From: Candidatus Rifleibacteriota bacterium
GTDB lineage: Bacteria; Riflebacteria; Ozemobacteria; Ozemobacterales; Ozemobacteraceae
Assembly: GCA_022704885.1 (NCBI GenBank)
Contig: JAKJFO010000019.1
Location: 1 to 37,507, forward strand
DNA length: 37,507 nt
Reading direction: 5' to 3'
The notes beneath the pieces were generated by a model. That model was not told the DNA's origin and did no database searches. It worked only from the letters and a program-made list of their open reading frames with translations. The position numbers and the translations under genes are program-made. Numbering within the stretch: position 1 is the first letter of the stretch; each line of letters starts with the position of its first letter. Positions 8,658 to 17,437 of the stretch are shown one piece after another.

Positions 8658-11279
8658 ATGAAAAAATGTCCGCACAAGCTTATCGTTTTTCCGCACAATG
8701 CTGAGCTCGACCATCTGGGAGCAGCACGCTGCCTGCTGATCACGCATCCTGACGCTGAAATTCTGCATCCGGTACGATTTCGCCAGAACACCTGGGATAC
8801 CGCCAGACGCCTCGAATGGTTTAAAACCATCAAATTCGAAAATGTTGATTTTGCCTCACTTCAAACAGTTTTTCTCGTCGGCATAACCCATCTGAAACAG
8901 AACCAGGAATTCATCGAAGCAGTTTCAAAACATTCGCCCCGGATCGTTGTTGTCTGCGACCGGCCAGCCACTTTGCCGTTCGCGGTCGAGACCGAACTTT
9001 GTGACTCCATCAGTATGACAGCATGGCTGGTCAACCGGCTGCGCGACAAACTGGTTCACTTTTCCAGCGAAGACATGCAGACTTTTCGCCTTGCCGTCAC
9101 CGAAAAAACCTGGGCAGGCCTGTCTGCCCGTGTCAAAGCCGAAGATCACCGGGCAATCACATTTCTAGACCGTCAGACGTTGGCGCCAGGGCGTATTGCC
9201 AACACGGTAGTGCTTGGAATGCACGATGGCCAGACCGCGCTCTACCGGCAACTACTCAAAAACATCGAAGATATTCAGCCTGGCTACTGGCCGATTACTC
9301 TTATCGCCGTCAAAGTTGGCAACCAGGTTCAAGATATAGAACCGGTAGTCGATGCTATCTGGTCAGATATCTCGCCACCGGTTCTGCTGCTGATGCTCAC
9401 CTTTGGCAATTTCACCAGAGTCTGGTGCCGCAGCAGCCTGACTCAGATCGACTTTCGCGAAATATTCGCAGACTTCAGACCCGGCAGACTCCGCAACTGG
9501 GTCTATTTCAGCTTCTCAGGTGCCGGGCACGAGCCCAACCGCAGCAGAGTGCTGCAACATCTCGAAAAAAATCTGAAGCCTGACCTGACGGCCGGCGACA
9601 TCATGTCTGCATCGCCGCAGTGCATAGACTGGCATGCCAGCGTGCGCAGCGCTTTTGACACCATGCTCAAGTTCAATATCATGTCGCTAATTGTCATGCA
9701 AAACCATGAATTTGCGGGCATAGTGACGCGACGCGACCTCGACCGGGCACTGCAGATGAATCTGCTCGATTCAGAGATCGGCCCATATGTGCCTACCAGT
9801 ATGCCAATCGTCAGTCCGGGCACTCCAGTTCGCGTTCTTAAAAACCTCATGGTTCGCTACAACCTGACCCGACTGCCAGTTTTACATGGAACCGAGGTCG
9901 TAGGCATAATCACTACTCATGAGCTTCTGCGATCGTTGCCTGACTATCTGCCACTGCCGCATGACTTTCTGCCACTCGCAGAACAGGCAAGCCTGCCAGG
10001 CTCTGCCGAGCTTGAAAAACTGCTGAAACTGGTGTTCTCTCTACGTATTTACCACGTGTTACAACAGATTGGCCGCTATGCTTCTCAGCAGAGCGTCAAC
10101 GCATTTGCAGTAGGTGGTTTCGTTCGAGATCTGCTGCTCGAGCGCCAGAACTTCGATATCGACGTTGTCGTGATCGGCGATGCCATACCGTTTGCTGCAG
10201 GACTCAGTCGCGAATTCTCATGTGACTACAAGGTATATGATCGTTTTCATACTGCGCGAATCTATCTTGAAGACCTCAAAATCGACTTCAGCTCAGCCAG
10301 AATAGAACATTATTCAGACCCCGGAGCTCTGCCGCATATTGAATTCAGTGGCCTGTCAAACGACCTTTATCGCCGCGATTTCACCATAAACGCTCTGGCA
10401 CTGTCGCTCAATCCTGAACACTTTCTTGAACTCAAGGATTTCTTCGGAGGCTACAACGACCTGATCAACCGCCGCATACGCATTCTGCATTCCTTCAGCT
10501 TTCTGGAAGATCCGACCCGGTTGTTCAGGGCCATCAGATTCGCCGGGCGCTTCAATTTCGCGCTGGAACAGGATACCCGCAGAGCGTTCGAACTCGCGAT
10601 AAATCGTGAGGCCCCCGAAAACCTTTCGCTAAAGCGCATCGGTGCCGAGATTTCACGTTGTCTTAACGAAGACCGCCCACAACAGATTGTTGCCGACCTT
10701 TTTTCGGCCGGCCTGATGAAATATCTCAGTCCTGAAATGGTCGAAGCCGACATTCTGCCCGGGCGTTTCAAACTCATCAGAAGCCTGATCCGGCGATTCA
10801 AGCCCCTTGGCGAAGACATCGACAGTGAAGCGATTTTCTGGACAGGAATCTTGTCTGTCATAAGAAATGGCAATACTGAAAAAATTCTTGATGCGCTTGG
10901 TACGCCGCACAGCCGCAGAAGATTGATTCTACAGGCTCTCACTGCCATGAAAACAGTGCCCGTTGCCATAGTCAAAGTTGATGAGACTGATGCTCGGGCT
11001 CTTTACGACCTGCTGCACGAACTAGCACTTGAAGCCATGTTATCGCTCATGGCTTTTTCGCTCGACAAACGCAATGCCCGTAAGATCTTGCATTTCATCA
11101 TGTATCTACGTAAGATAAAATGTGATATAACCGGCAAAGACCTGATATCAGTCGGCATTCAGCCGGGCCCGCATATGCGGCGCATTTTCAGCCATATCAT
11201 CGAACTTAAACTCAAAGGCTCGCAGTTTACGCGAGAAGAGGAGCTGGCGCTTGCCATACAGTTATACCAGAATCTATAA
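8658..11279 (+). CDS. tRNA nucleotidyltransferase (CCA/A-adding type) with DHH-like and CBS domains
   Basis: An 873-residue enzyme of the DHH-CBS-polyA polymerase architecture; such proteins add A or CCA to tRNA 3' ends. Order: degenerate DHH-like domain (about 1-310), two CBS motifs (about 315-430), class II nucleotidyltransferase head (about 470-600) and the tRNA-binding helical part (to 873). In the head, GGFVRD (486-491), the catalytic DID (D500/D502) and the YRRDFTINALA motif are all present. In the DHH part the expected catalytic residues are not: the place of the DHH triplet reads CDRP, and the first motif reads HNAELD. It follows the HD-GYP gene by 13 bases with GAGG before the ATG. 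Whether it adds CCA or only A cannot be told, so no symbol is given. Confidence 0.85.
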   Translation: MKKCPHKLIVFPHNAELDHLGAARCLLITHPDAEILHPVRFRQNTWDTARRLEWFKTIKFENVDFASLQTVFLVGITHLKQNQEFIEAVSKHSPRIVVVCDRPATLPFAVETELCDSISMTAWLVNRLRDKLVHFSSEDMQTFRLAVTEKTWAGLSARVKAEDHRAITFLDRQTLAPGRIANTVVLGMHDGQTALYRQLLKNIEDIQPGYWPITLIAVKVGNQVQDIEPVVDAIWSDISPPVLLLMLTFGNFTRVWCRSSLTQIDFREIFADFRPGRLRNWVYFSFSGAGHEPNRSRVLQHLEKNLKPDLTAGDIMSASPQCIDWHASVRSAFDTMLKFNIMSLIVMQNHEFAGIVTRRDLDRALQMNLLDSEIGPYVPTSMPIVSPGTPVRVLKNLMVRYNLTRLPVLHGTEVVGIITTHELLRSLPDYLPLPHDFLPLAEQASLPGSAELEKLLKLVFSLRIYHVLQQIGRYASQQSVNAFAVGGFVRDLLLERQNFDIDVVVIGDAIPFAAGLSREFSCDYKVYDRFHTARIYLEDLKIDFSSARIEHYSDPGALPHIEFSGLSNDLYRRDFTINALALSLNPEHFLELKDFFGGYNDLINRRIRILHSFSFLEDPTRLFRAIRFAGRFNFALEQDTRRAFELAINREAPENLSLKRIGAEISRCLNEDRPQQIVADLFSAGLMKYLSPEMVEADILPGRFKLIRSLIRRFKPLGEDIDSEAIFWTGILSVIRNGNTEKILDALGTPHSRRRLILQALTAMKTVPVAIVKVDETDARALYDLLHELALEAMLSLMAFSLDKRNARKILHFIMYLRKIKCDITGKDLISVGIQPGPHMRRIFSHIIELKLKGSQFTREEELALAIQLYQNL

Positions 11280-12084
11280 ATTCACTCCGCCGGGTGGCAT
11301 GCCACCTGAATCTTTCAACCGCCTGCTGTTAATCGGCGGTCTGATCGTCTTTCTTTTTGCCGTCAGCCTGGCCTTGCAATCAAGCGGTTCTCTGCTTGAC
11401 TCTGCTTTTTATTACATATTTCTGATTCCGATCATTCTGCTGTCTTTGACCATACATGAGTATGCACATGCACTGATGGCAGACTTTCTTGGCGACCCAA
11501 CTCCCAGACGTATGGGGCGTCTGAGCCTGAACCCTCTGCGCCATCTCGAACCATTCGGCACTCTGCTGTTGTTTTTTGCCGGGTTTGGCTGGGCCAAACC
11601 GGTTATCGTCGATCCTGCCAATTTTCGCATACCGAAGCGCGCCATGTTGTCTGTGGCGCTGGCAGGGCCATTGTCCAACCTGTTGCTGGCAATTGTCGGG
11701 GCGGCTCTGCTCAAGGTTCTGGCCGCGAGCCTCAGCATTATTGCCTTGTCGCCAACCACCATATTTCTGCTGTTGAAGTTCTGTCAGACCTTGATCATCA
11801 TCAATCTCAGCCTGGCACTTTTTAACCTGCTGCCAATTCCTCCGCTCGATGGGTCCCGCATCACATCTTATTTTCTGCCAAACCGCTATCGCCTGCAATA
11901 CAGGCAGTTCGAACAGATGGCACCGATGCTGCTGCTCATACTTTTTGCTGTTGGCGGACTTGGCGTAATACTGTCGCCAGCCATAGGCTATTCTTTCAAT
12001 CTGCTGAACGAACTCTTTGGTGACCCTTACCGTGAGATCGGCATCTATCTGATGCGTTTCAGAGCCGGTGGACTCCAGTATTGA
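11251..12084 (+). CDS. Site-2 protease family intramembrane zinc protease (M50)
   Basis: Integral membrane metalloprotease of the short, PDZ-less S2P group (YwhC-like). HEYAH (H69-H73 from the first start) is the zinc motif in a hydrophobic segment, and the second conserved motif NLLPIPPLDG supplies the third ligand. About five or six hydrophobic segments span the 277 residues. Two starts are possible: TTG at 11251, which has GAGGAG upstream and overlaps the nucleotidyltransferase gene by 29 bases, or ATG at 11299 with a poor binding site. I report the outer one. It is the last gene of the operon. The substrate is unknown; S2P proteases often release membrane-bound regulators. Confidence 0.88.
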   Translation: MPYSYTRIYKFTPPGGMPPESFNRLLLIGGLIVFLFAVSLALQSSGSLLDSAFYYIFLIPIILLSLTIHEYAHALMADFLGDPTPRRMGRLSLNPLRHLEPFGTLLLFFAGFGWAKPVIVDPANFRIPKRAMLSVALAGPLSNLLLAIVGAALLKVLAASLSIIALSPTTIFLLLKFCQTLIIINLSLALFNLLPIPPLDGSRITSYFLPNRYRLQYRQFEQMAPMLLLILFAVGGLGVILSPAIGYSFNLLNELFGDPYREIGIYLMRFRAGGLQY

Positions 12085-12094
12085 GAAAAAGCTA

Positions 12095-12128
12095 CGCCCC
12101 AGAACCACCTTACGGTGTTTCCGGGGCG
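12095..12128 (-). terminator. Hairpin terminator between the S2P and ferritin genes
   Basis: CGCCCC (12095-12100) pairs with GGGGCG (12123-12128), with a further inner CACC/GGTG stem. On the minus strand the stem is followed within a few bases by CTTTTTC (from 12090 downward), so it fits a Rho-independent terminator for ferritin, 22 bases past its stop. It may also serve the plus-strand operon ending at 12084, though no U tract follows on that side. Confidence 0.65.
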
Positions 12129-12149
12129 CTGACTTCTATTGTCCAGATA

Positions 12150-12680
12150 TCAGGCGGCAGCCGATGCGGCAGGCATGAGAGGATGCGGTGCTGCAGGACG
12201 AGAAGCAAGTTCACGATCGACCATGAACATGCCACCGGGAGCGTTGCCAGTTAGTCGAAGCATGTCGATAACTCCCTGAACGCTGGCCTCTTCTTCGACC
12301 TGTTCGGCCACGAACCAGTTGAGAAAATTTACGGTTGCATGGTCTTTAAGAGAAATGGCGAGATCAACCAGTTTGTTGATACAGTCGGTTATGTGCTGCT
12401 CATGTTTGAGAGCCTCTTCAAACACCGACTTTGCCGACTTCCAGCTCTTTGGTGGAGCCTGCAGGGCTTTCAATTCGGCTTTTCCGCCCTTCTCGCCGAT
12501 GTAATTCATAAATTTGATTGCATGACTCAGCTCTTCAAGCGCCTGGTTCCGCATCCAGTGATGCAGTCCGGGCATAGCCTCACTTACGGCGTATTCGGCC
12601 ATCGCGAGATAAAGATAAAAAGAATACATTTCTTCATATACCTGATGAACCAGTGCTGTTTCCATTTTTTTTGCCAACAT
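12150..12680 (-). CDS. ftnA: Bacterial non-haem ferritin
   Basis: Iron-storage protein forming a 24-subunit shell in the cytoplasm and oxidising Fe(II). The 176-residue product has the ferroxidase pattern of E. coli FtnA at nearly the same numbers: E17, E50, H53 (ALEELSHA), E94, and Q127/E130 (AEQVEEE). The typical end GGMFMVDREL is followed by an unusual Ala/Pro-rich tail of about 18 residues. Start is ATG 12680, with AGGAGG seven bases upstream; an upstream in-frame start at 12704 would place that site within the gene. It appears monocistronic with its own promoter. No Fur box was recognised. Confidence 0.95.
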   Translation of the reverse strand: MLAKKMETALVHQVYEEMYSFYLYLAMAEYAVSEAMPGLHHWMRNQALEELSHAIKFMNYIGEKGGKAELKALQAPPKSWKSAKSVFEEALKHEQHITDCINKLVDLAISLKDHATVNFLNWFVAEQVEEEASVQGVIDMLRLTGNAPGGMFMVDRELASRPAAPHPLMPAASAAA

Positions 12681-12708
12681 AAAATTCCTCCTGTGTGAAT
12701 ACACTTAT

Positions 12709-12737
12709 ATGATACTATTTTACTAACTTATAAACAA
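12709..12737 (-). promoter_or_regulatory. Predicted ferritin promoter
   Basis: On the minus strand TTGTTT (12737-12732), 17 bases, TATCAT (12714-12709). The region is very A+T-rich and lies between the stop of the HD gene and the ferritin start. The leader would be about 25 bases. The -35 box is weak. Confidence 0.45.
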
Positions 12738-12757
12738 CTATATTTTTTATCGTCCAG

Positions 12758-13240
12758 TCAACAATTGTCATCTATCTGTTGAAATATCTGCAACAGATGG
12801 TCATCATGCTTGAATGTATGGTGGCGCAGAACACGCCGCACGAGTGGGCGCTCAAAACCAAGACGATGCAGCAGGCGAGCTCCGGCAATGCAGTGCTCGT
12901 TACGTCCCAGTGGCAAAAAAACCCGGGCAACTTTCATGAAGACACTCGATCTGATAATTGCCTTGCCAATGTCGTGCAGCAAAGCCATTTTAAGCAACTC
13001 TCGCCTCTCTTCGTCATTGATCTGGCGACTGGCGCTGACGGCCCGGTAAACCCTCAGAATATGTGCTTTTTCTGATTTTTTTAACGAGGCAAGATGAGTC
13101 AGGACAGGCTGCGGAAGCCCACTGATGGCCGCATTCCAGGCAACACGGTCAAGCTTTGGCAGAACCGTTTGTTTGAACTGCCAGATGCGATAAGCAACTC
13201 TCTTGAACCACCAGACTAATAAATTGCCGGCATCTGCCAC
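12758..13240 (-). CDS. HD-domain protein, predicted metal-dependent phosphohydrolase
   Basis: A 160-residue protein with a compact HD domain: histidine in LKKSEKAHILRVYRAV, the HD pair in LLHDIGKA, and a following EHCIAGARLL / LRHHTFKHDD histidine cluster. HD proteins of this size hydrolyse phosphate from nucleotides or related molecules; the substrate cannot be predicted. The N-terminal 40 residues are basic and aromatic (WWFKRVAYRIWQFK) and might touch membrane or nucleic acid. GTG at 13240 is chosen because GAGGTG lies five bases upstream; it begins nine bases after the rarA stop, so it is the last gene of the rarA operon. Confidence 0.75.
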   Translation of the reverse strand: MADAGNLLVWWFKRVAYRIWQFKQTVLPKLDRVAWNAAISGLPQPVLTHLASLKKSEKAHILRVYRAVSASRQINDEERRELLKMALLHDIGKAIIRSSVFMKVARVFLPLGRNEHCIAGARLLHRLGFERPLVRRVLRHHTFKHDDHLLQIFQQIDDNC

Positions 13241-13249
13241 TTGCCCACC

Positions 13250-14599
13250 TCAAGGCTTTCTGACGCCATAACGGCGTGGCCATAGCTGGCTAAGGCGTTC
13301 AGCCGCCTGTTTTTCGCGACCATTATTGCCAGGTTCGTAATATTTTGAATTTTCGAGACCTTCAGGAAAATAGTTTTCGTCAACAAAGTTGCCTTTAAAA
13401 TCGTGAGGATACCTGTATTCATGACCGTAGCCAAGCTCACGCATAAGTCCGGTCGGGGCATTTCTGAGATGGTAAGGCACCGAAGGCTCACTCCCGTTTC
13501 TGATCGCCTGTTTAACCAGCTTTTCCGCCTTATAGAGCGCATTGCTCTTGGGGGCCGCAGCAAGATACACAGTGAGTTGAGCCAGGCAGAGATGAGCTTC
13601 CGGCGGGCCAATGTAATCATAAGCTTGAGCAGCAGACATCGCGAGCGTAAGAGCAAAAGGATCTGCAATTCCCACATCTTCAGAGGCAAATCTGATCATT
13701 CTCCGCAGAATAAAGCGGCAGTCTTCGCCTCCTTCGATCATTCGATACAGCCAGTACAGACTGGCATCAGGGTCAGAACCGCGCATTGACTTATGCAGGG
13801 CAGAGATCAGATTGTAGTGTTCTTCGCCACCCTTGTCGTAACGCAACATCTTGTTCTGAAAGGTTTCGGCAACCAGCTCAGAGCCGAAACCGGGCTTTTC
13901 CGGGTTTTCCTGTCTGGCCACCTCGCAGCAGGTCTCAAGCACATTCAGGGCAATTCTGGCATCGCCAGCCGCCATTAGAGCGATGCGCTCAAGCGCGCTC
14001 TCTTCGATGGCAATCCTTGGCTGACGACACAGATTCCTGTCGGTGTCGATTGCACGCAGCATTATGGTTAAGAGAGCCTCTACCGAAACTGGCTTGAGAA
14101 CCAGCACCTGACAACGCGACAACAATGCCGAAATAACTTCGAAGCTCGGGTTTTCAGTAGTGGCACCAACGAAAACGACGGCACCAGATTCGATGTGCGG
14201 CAGCAACGCGTCCTGTTGCGCTTTGTTGAAACGATGAATTTCATCGACAAAAAGCATGGTTTTTCGATTCAAGCGCCGGCGAAGCTCATAAGCCTGATCA
14301 AAAGCGGCCTTCAAATCTTTGACGCCAGAAGTCACCGCTGACAACTGTATGAACTCAGCATCAGCATGCTTTGCGACGACTCTCGCCAGAGTTGTTTTGC
14401 CGCACCCCGGCGGACCCCAGAAAATTATCGATCCGCTCAAACCGGCCTGCATAAGCATTCGCAGAGGTTTGCCCTGGCCAAGAATATGTTCCTGACCAAG
14501 AATATCTTCGATCTTGTCAGGCCTCATTCTATCGGCAAGCGGCTGGTAAGGCTCGCTTTTTTTGAGATTGCCACTCGCAAAGTCAAACAGATCAGTCAT
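13250..14599 (-). CDS. rarA: Replication-associated recombination protein A (RarA/MgsA AAA+ ATPase)
   Basis: AAA+ ATPase of the RarA/MgsA/WRNIP1 family that acts at stalled replication forks. In the 449-residue product, Walker A is GPPGCGKTT (62-70) and Walker B is [10 protein letters not shown] (about 115-124); sensor 1 is [10 protein letters not shown], and the C-terminal MgsA region has [17 protein letters not shown] and [20 protein letters not shown] start at ATG 14599 ([10 protein letters not shown]) because the conserved protein begins there and it overlaps the stop of the upstream gene by eight bases; the frame remains open for 43 further codons but these look non-family. Ribosome binding site is weak, consistent with coupling to the preceding gene. 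Confidence 0.95.
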   Translation of the reverse strand: MTDLFDFASGNLKKSEPYQPLADRMRPDKIEDILGQEHILGQGKPLRMLMQAGLSGSIIFWGPPGCGKTTLARVVAKHADAEFIQLSAVTSGVKDLKAAFDQAYELRRRLNRKTMLFVDEIHRFNKAQQDALLPHIESGAVVFVGATTENPSFEVISALLSRCQVLVLKPVSVEALLTIMLRAIDTDRNLCRQPRIAIEESALERIALMAAGDARIALNVLETCCEVARQENPEKPGFGSELVAETFQNKMLRYDKGGEEHYNLISALHKSMRGSDPDASLYWLYRMIEGGEDCRFILRRMIRFASEDVGIADPFALTLAMSAAQAYDYIGPPEAHLCLAQLTVYLAAAPKSNALYKAEKLVKQAIRNGSEPSVPYHLRNAPTGLMRELGYGHEYRYPHDFKGNFVDENYFPEGLENSKYYEPGNNGREKQAAERLSQLWPRRYGVRKP

Positions 14600-15407
14600 C
14601 GCCGCCACTCTTTTCGCTGTCATCTCCGAATGAACTGATGCTGTCCGTGTCGGTTTCTGACTTTTTGACGATAACTTCGATGACTCTCCATGTGTGACGT
14701 CGATATGCCATTTCAACCTCTTTGGCAAGCTGGCTCAGACCGGTGTCGGTCATTTCCATCTTTGGATAAACCAGCAGTCGGCGGGTTGAGATAAAGCCCG
14801 GATTCTTGATTGGCAATCTCTCAGCTGCCCAGGCAAGAAACTGCTGATTGGTAAGCAGCTCGCTGGCTGAAGCCAGATCGAGCCCGCCAGATTCTTTGAT
14901 GATGAATTCTGGTGCATGTGCAGTGTTGATAAAGCATTGTTCACAGGGGGCCAGGCCACTCAAATCTTTTACATCATCGACCCACACGCGATCATTGCCG
15001 GTCGCACACTCAAGAAAAGGGTCGTGATAAATAATGCCACCTTCGTTCATCCAGGCAATTGTTGCTGCACTTTTCTGCTTCACCGGCTGTCGGCTTCTCG
15101 GGATATTAACATATGTTTCTTCAGCAGGAACAAGGCTTTCGCCAGCTTCTTCGCGGCCAGAAAAAATACCGGTAAGAATTCTTTCGGCGCGCGGCCTTGG
15201 CACAGGCCGCCCCGGCCGGGTCGAAAAAACCATACCTTCCGGCTTGCCCAGAGGCTTTACCCGACGGGCACCAGATGCCAGATCAGGATCATTGGTAATC
15301 ACTGTTCTGCCATCTTTGCCTTCGACCAGTAAAGCGTCACCGGCCTCAGCGACATTTATACAAGACAACAGAACCGCCAGTAAAATCATCATAGTTTTAA
15401 GCTTCAT
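14592..15407 (-). CDS. Exported protein of unknown function with a His/Cys metal-site-like motif
   Basis: I do not recognise this 271-residue protein. A signal peptide is clear (MKLKTMMILLAVLLSCINVAEA, cleavage near 22). The next stretch, LLVEGKDGRTVITNDPD, recalls short periplasmic DUF4124-like segments. The centre has H128, C134, C155 and C158 in the order H-x5-C-x20-C-x2-C (IIYHDPFLEC ... PCEQCF), similar to small zinc sites of the kind seen in Ada-like domains. The end is Ser/Asp-rich and acidic. ATG 15407 has AGGAG with normal spacing. It heads the operon with rarA and the HD gene, an odd pairing of an exported with two cytoplasmic proteins. Confidence 0.75.
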   Translation of the reverse strand: MKLKTMMILLAVLLSCINVAEAGDALLVEGKDGRTVITNDPDLASGARRVKPLGKPEGMVFSTRPGRPVPRPRAERILTGIFSGREEAGESLVPAEETYVNIPRSRQPVKQKSAATIAWMNEGGIIYHDPFLECATGNDRVWVDDVKDLSGLAPCEQCFINTAHAPEFIIKESGGLDLASASELLTNQQFLAWAAERLPIKNPGFISTRRLLVYPKMEMTDTGLSQLAKEVEMAYRRHTWRVIEVIVKKSETDTDSISSFGDDSEKSGGDD

Positions 15408-15452
15408 GTTTATCTCCTGCAACAGCTACAGTGTAATAAATGCCGGCAATAA

Positions 15453-15482
15453 AATAAACCTCATTCTTAAATCCCCTGTCAA
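15453..15482 (-). promoter_or_regulatory. Predicted promoter of the exported-protein/rarA/HD operon
   Basis: On the minus strand a perfect TTGACA (15482-15477), 18 bases, then TTTATT (15458-15453). Its -35 box lies six bases from that of the divergent promoter at 15488-15515, so the two may compete or share control. Confidence 0.5.
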
Positions 15483-15487
15483 TCGAC

Positions 15488-15515
15488 TGGACATTCTGGC
15501 AAATTCTGCTAGAAT
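15488..15515 (+). promoter_or_regulatory. Predicted promoter of the O-antigen ligase-like gene
   Basis: TGGACA (15488-15493), 16 bases, TAGAAT (15510-15515). The ATG at 15525 comes nine bases after the -10 box, so transcription would begin at or within a few bases of the start codon and the mRNA would be leaderless or almost so. There is no clear ribosome binding site, which agrees with this. Confidence 0.5.
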
Positions 15516-15524
15516 ATCGGGTCT

Positions 15525-16772
15525 ATGAGCACTACCGCCGAAAACGTTGCGGCTGAAACTCTTCAGCCATCTGATAAAAGTTGGGCTGACCGGCTCTTTA
15601 TTGCCGGACTTATAATCTACGCATTTTCCTGTACTTTCTCGATTGCAGCCAGTCAGATCGCGCTGGGCCTCTCCTTCATCGCTTTCATGTCATTATACCT
15701 TAATGGCAAAGCGCAAATCAGGCCTGAATCTTTTACCAGCCCATTCGCGTTTCTGGTTCTGACCAGTATACTGGCAGTCTTTCGCGCCGAATTGCCATTA
15801 AGAGCAGGCACTGAGGTCAAAAGCTTCCTGGTAATATTAGTGCTATGCCTGATCTGGTGGCGTAGCACAGATGCAAAACAACAAAAAAAGATCATCTCGG
15901 TTTATCTCTTTTCTGCAACCGGCGTAGCAGCGTACAGCGTCATTCATGCGTTACTGTATATGAAAACAGGGAACCATTCTCAGGGTTTCTTTTCTACAAG
16001 CATTACCTTTGGAGAATGCCAGGCACTGGCAGCTCTGATGTTGACACATCAAATAGTGACCCGATGTAAGCGCCGGAGAACGCTGCTGCTGATGCTTATA
16101 GCACTTGTCATAATCATTGCCTCGCTTCTTCTATCATTCACACGAGGAGCGTGGCTCGGATTTATAACCGGCTTTGTAGTATTGTTCGTCGGCTATCCAC
16201 GAAGACTGCTGCCAATAGTGATTATGTCAGCTGTAATTCTTTCAATAGCAGCTTATTCCAGCCCGTATCTGCAAGAACGCATTGCAGGGTTTGATCTCAG
16301 CCGGATTCTTGCAACCACCAATAAATCATTTGATCAGAATTTCGAATCGGTCGCAGTAATGTCTGGTTTCCACAGGCTTTACATCTGGCAGCGTGGCTTC
16401 TCGATGCTTGGCAAAAATAGCGTATTCGGAATCGGCGCCAAAAATATGAAACATCACTATAATCTGCTCGCAAATGATTTTGAGCGTGAGCAGAACATCA
16501 TATGGAGTCACCAGCACAACAACTTTATGCACATGATGTTGAGCTATGGTTTTATCGGAATTATTGCTTTTTTCTACTTTATCATCCGGCTTTTCAGGTT
16601 TACCTTAGCTGAATCCGGCGGCATAAACTTCGGTGCTATTGCCATGTTGGCCTGTTTCTTTACCTTTGGACTGACAGAACACGCCTGGGGTGATGAAGAA
16701 GTCATAATGCTGGCGTTTTTTCTTACCGGACTGCTGCTAAACTCAAGTCAGGAAAAGGCCATTCAGGCCTGA
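15525..16772 (+). CDS. O-antigen ligase/polymerase-like membrane protein (WaaL/Wzy_C family)
   Basis: A 415-residue membrane protein with about 10-12 hydrophobic segments. Two family signs are visible: LLSFTRGAWLGFITGFV (the Ser/Arg-containing segment) and, after a large loop, HQHNNFMHMMLSYGFIGI with the conserved histidine, as in Wzy_C/O-antigen ligase proteins. Such enzymes move glycan from undecaprenyl-pyrophosphate to lipid A core, or polymerise repeats, at the outer face of the inner membrane; which one applies cannot be told from sequence. It stands alone, away from the polysaccharide locus at 33.9 kb. Its last ten bases overlap the end of the convergent gene at 16763. Confidence 0.82.
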   Translation: MSTTAENVAAETLQPSDKSWADRLFIAGLIIYAFSCTFSIAASQIALGLSFIAFMSLYLNGKAQIRPESFTSPFAFLVLTSILAVFRAELPLRAGTEVKSFLVILVLCLIWWRSTDAKQQKKIISVYLFSATGVAAYSVIHALLYMKTGNHSQGFFSTSITFGECQALAALMLTHQIVTRCKRRRTLLLMLIALVIIIASLLLSFTRGAWLGFITGFVVLFVGYPRRLLPIVIMSAVILSIAAYSSPYLQERIAGFDLSRILATTNKSFDQNFESVAVMSGFHRLYIWQRGFSMLGKNSVFGIGAKNMKHHYNLLANDFEREQNIIWSHQHNNFMHMMLSYGFIGIIAFFYFIIRLFRFTLAESGGINFGAIAMLACFFTFGLTEHAWGDEEVIMLAFFLTGLLLNSSQEKAIQA

Positions 16773-17299
16773 CTGCTGCGACCAGTCCCTGCTGCTGCGA
16801 GGCAGACAGGAATTCCGGCAAAAAAGACCAGTGCGTTCATAACTGTTTCACGATACAGGTCTTGTGTAAAAGGCGGAAAAACAGCGCGTAGAGACGTTGC
16901 AAAAATCAGCACGAACATCAGAGCAAAATAGACTGCCAGCAACAGGCTGTTGTGTCGCAATCCACCTTTAAACCAGCGACGGTTATCTGCCAGCGATAAC
17001 AAAGACAGCGAAAATGCCACCAGAAAATAATACTGCCATGATATAAACCATTTGTCGGCACTGCCGAGATTTGCCAGGCTCCAGAAATAGGGCAGGCAAA
17101 CCAGCATTTCGTCTGGGATTATGAACAACTGCTTTTTTTGGCGTAATCTAAAAAAAATCAGAAATGCGATGAAAATCTGTTGCAATGTTGCGCCAACCAT
17201 CTGCTTACTGCCAGGCAATGCCAAAATCGCAAAACCAAGAAATGCAAGCAAATACAGTCTTGAACACCATACTGCAGCAAATTTAATTATCAATTTCAT
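16763..17299 (-). CDS. Small integral membrane protein, unknown function
   Basis: Not recognised. The 178 residues form four or five hydrophobic helices (around 6-30, 36-52, 84-105, 117-137 and 150-170) separated by short basic loops such as RLRQKKQ and LADNRRWFKGG. The hydrophobic, aromatic-rich pattern resembles fragments of polysaccharide ligase or polymerase proteins, but no motif supports that. It is convergent with the O-antigen ligase-like gene and overlaps it by ten bases. ATG 17299 has only a distant AGGGAA. A possible role in the same pathway is only guilt by position. Confidence 0.6.
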   Translation of the reverse strand: MKLIIKFAAVWCSRLYLLAFLGFAILALPGSKQMVGATLQQIFIAFLIFFRLRQKKQLFIIPDEMLVCLPYFWSLANLGSADKWFISWQYYFLVAFSLSLLSLADNRRWFKGGLRHNSLLLAVYFALMFVLIFATSLRAVFPPFTQDLYRETVMNALVFFAGIPVCLAAAGTGRSSQA

Positions 17300-17437
17300 T
17301 CCGATCCGGTAATTCCCTGCTAAAAGTTGTGCTCATAATGAAAGCGCTGAGACTCAGAACGGTAAATACTGCCATAATCATCGTCAAAATTCAACCACAA
17401 CATTTGGTCGAGCGGAGTTATGCTGTTTGATCCTATG

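Noticed and set aside
8129..8833. Minus-strand open frame of 234 codons across the HD-GYP end
   Set aside because: It spans two well-supported plus-strand genes and has no recognisable domain or ribosome binding site.
11380..12108. Minus-strand open frame of 242 codons opposite the S2P gene
   Set aside because: It is Gln/Arg-rich without any domain, lies wholly opposite a gene with HEYAH and NLLPIPPLDG motifs, and overlaps the terminator hairpin; a shadow frame.
17347..17357. CTGAG-A-CTCAG palindrome upstream of the DUF885 gene
   Set aside because: Five-base arms are expected by chance at this scale and it does not overlap the predicted promoter.
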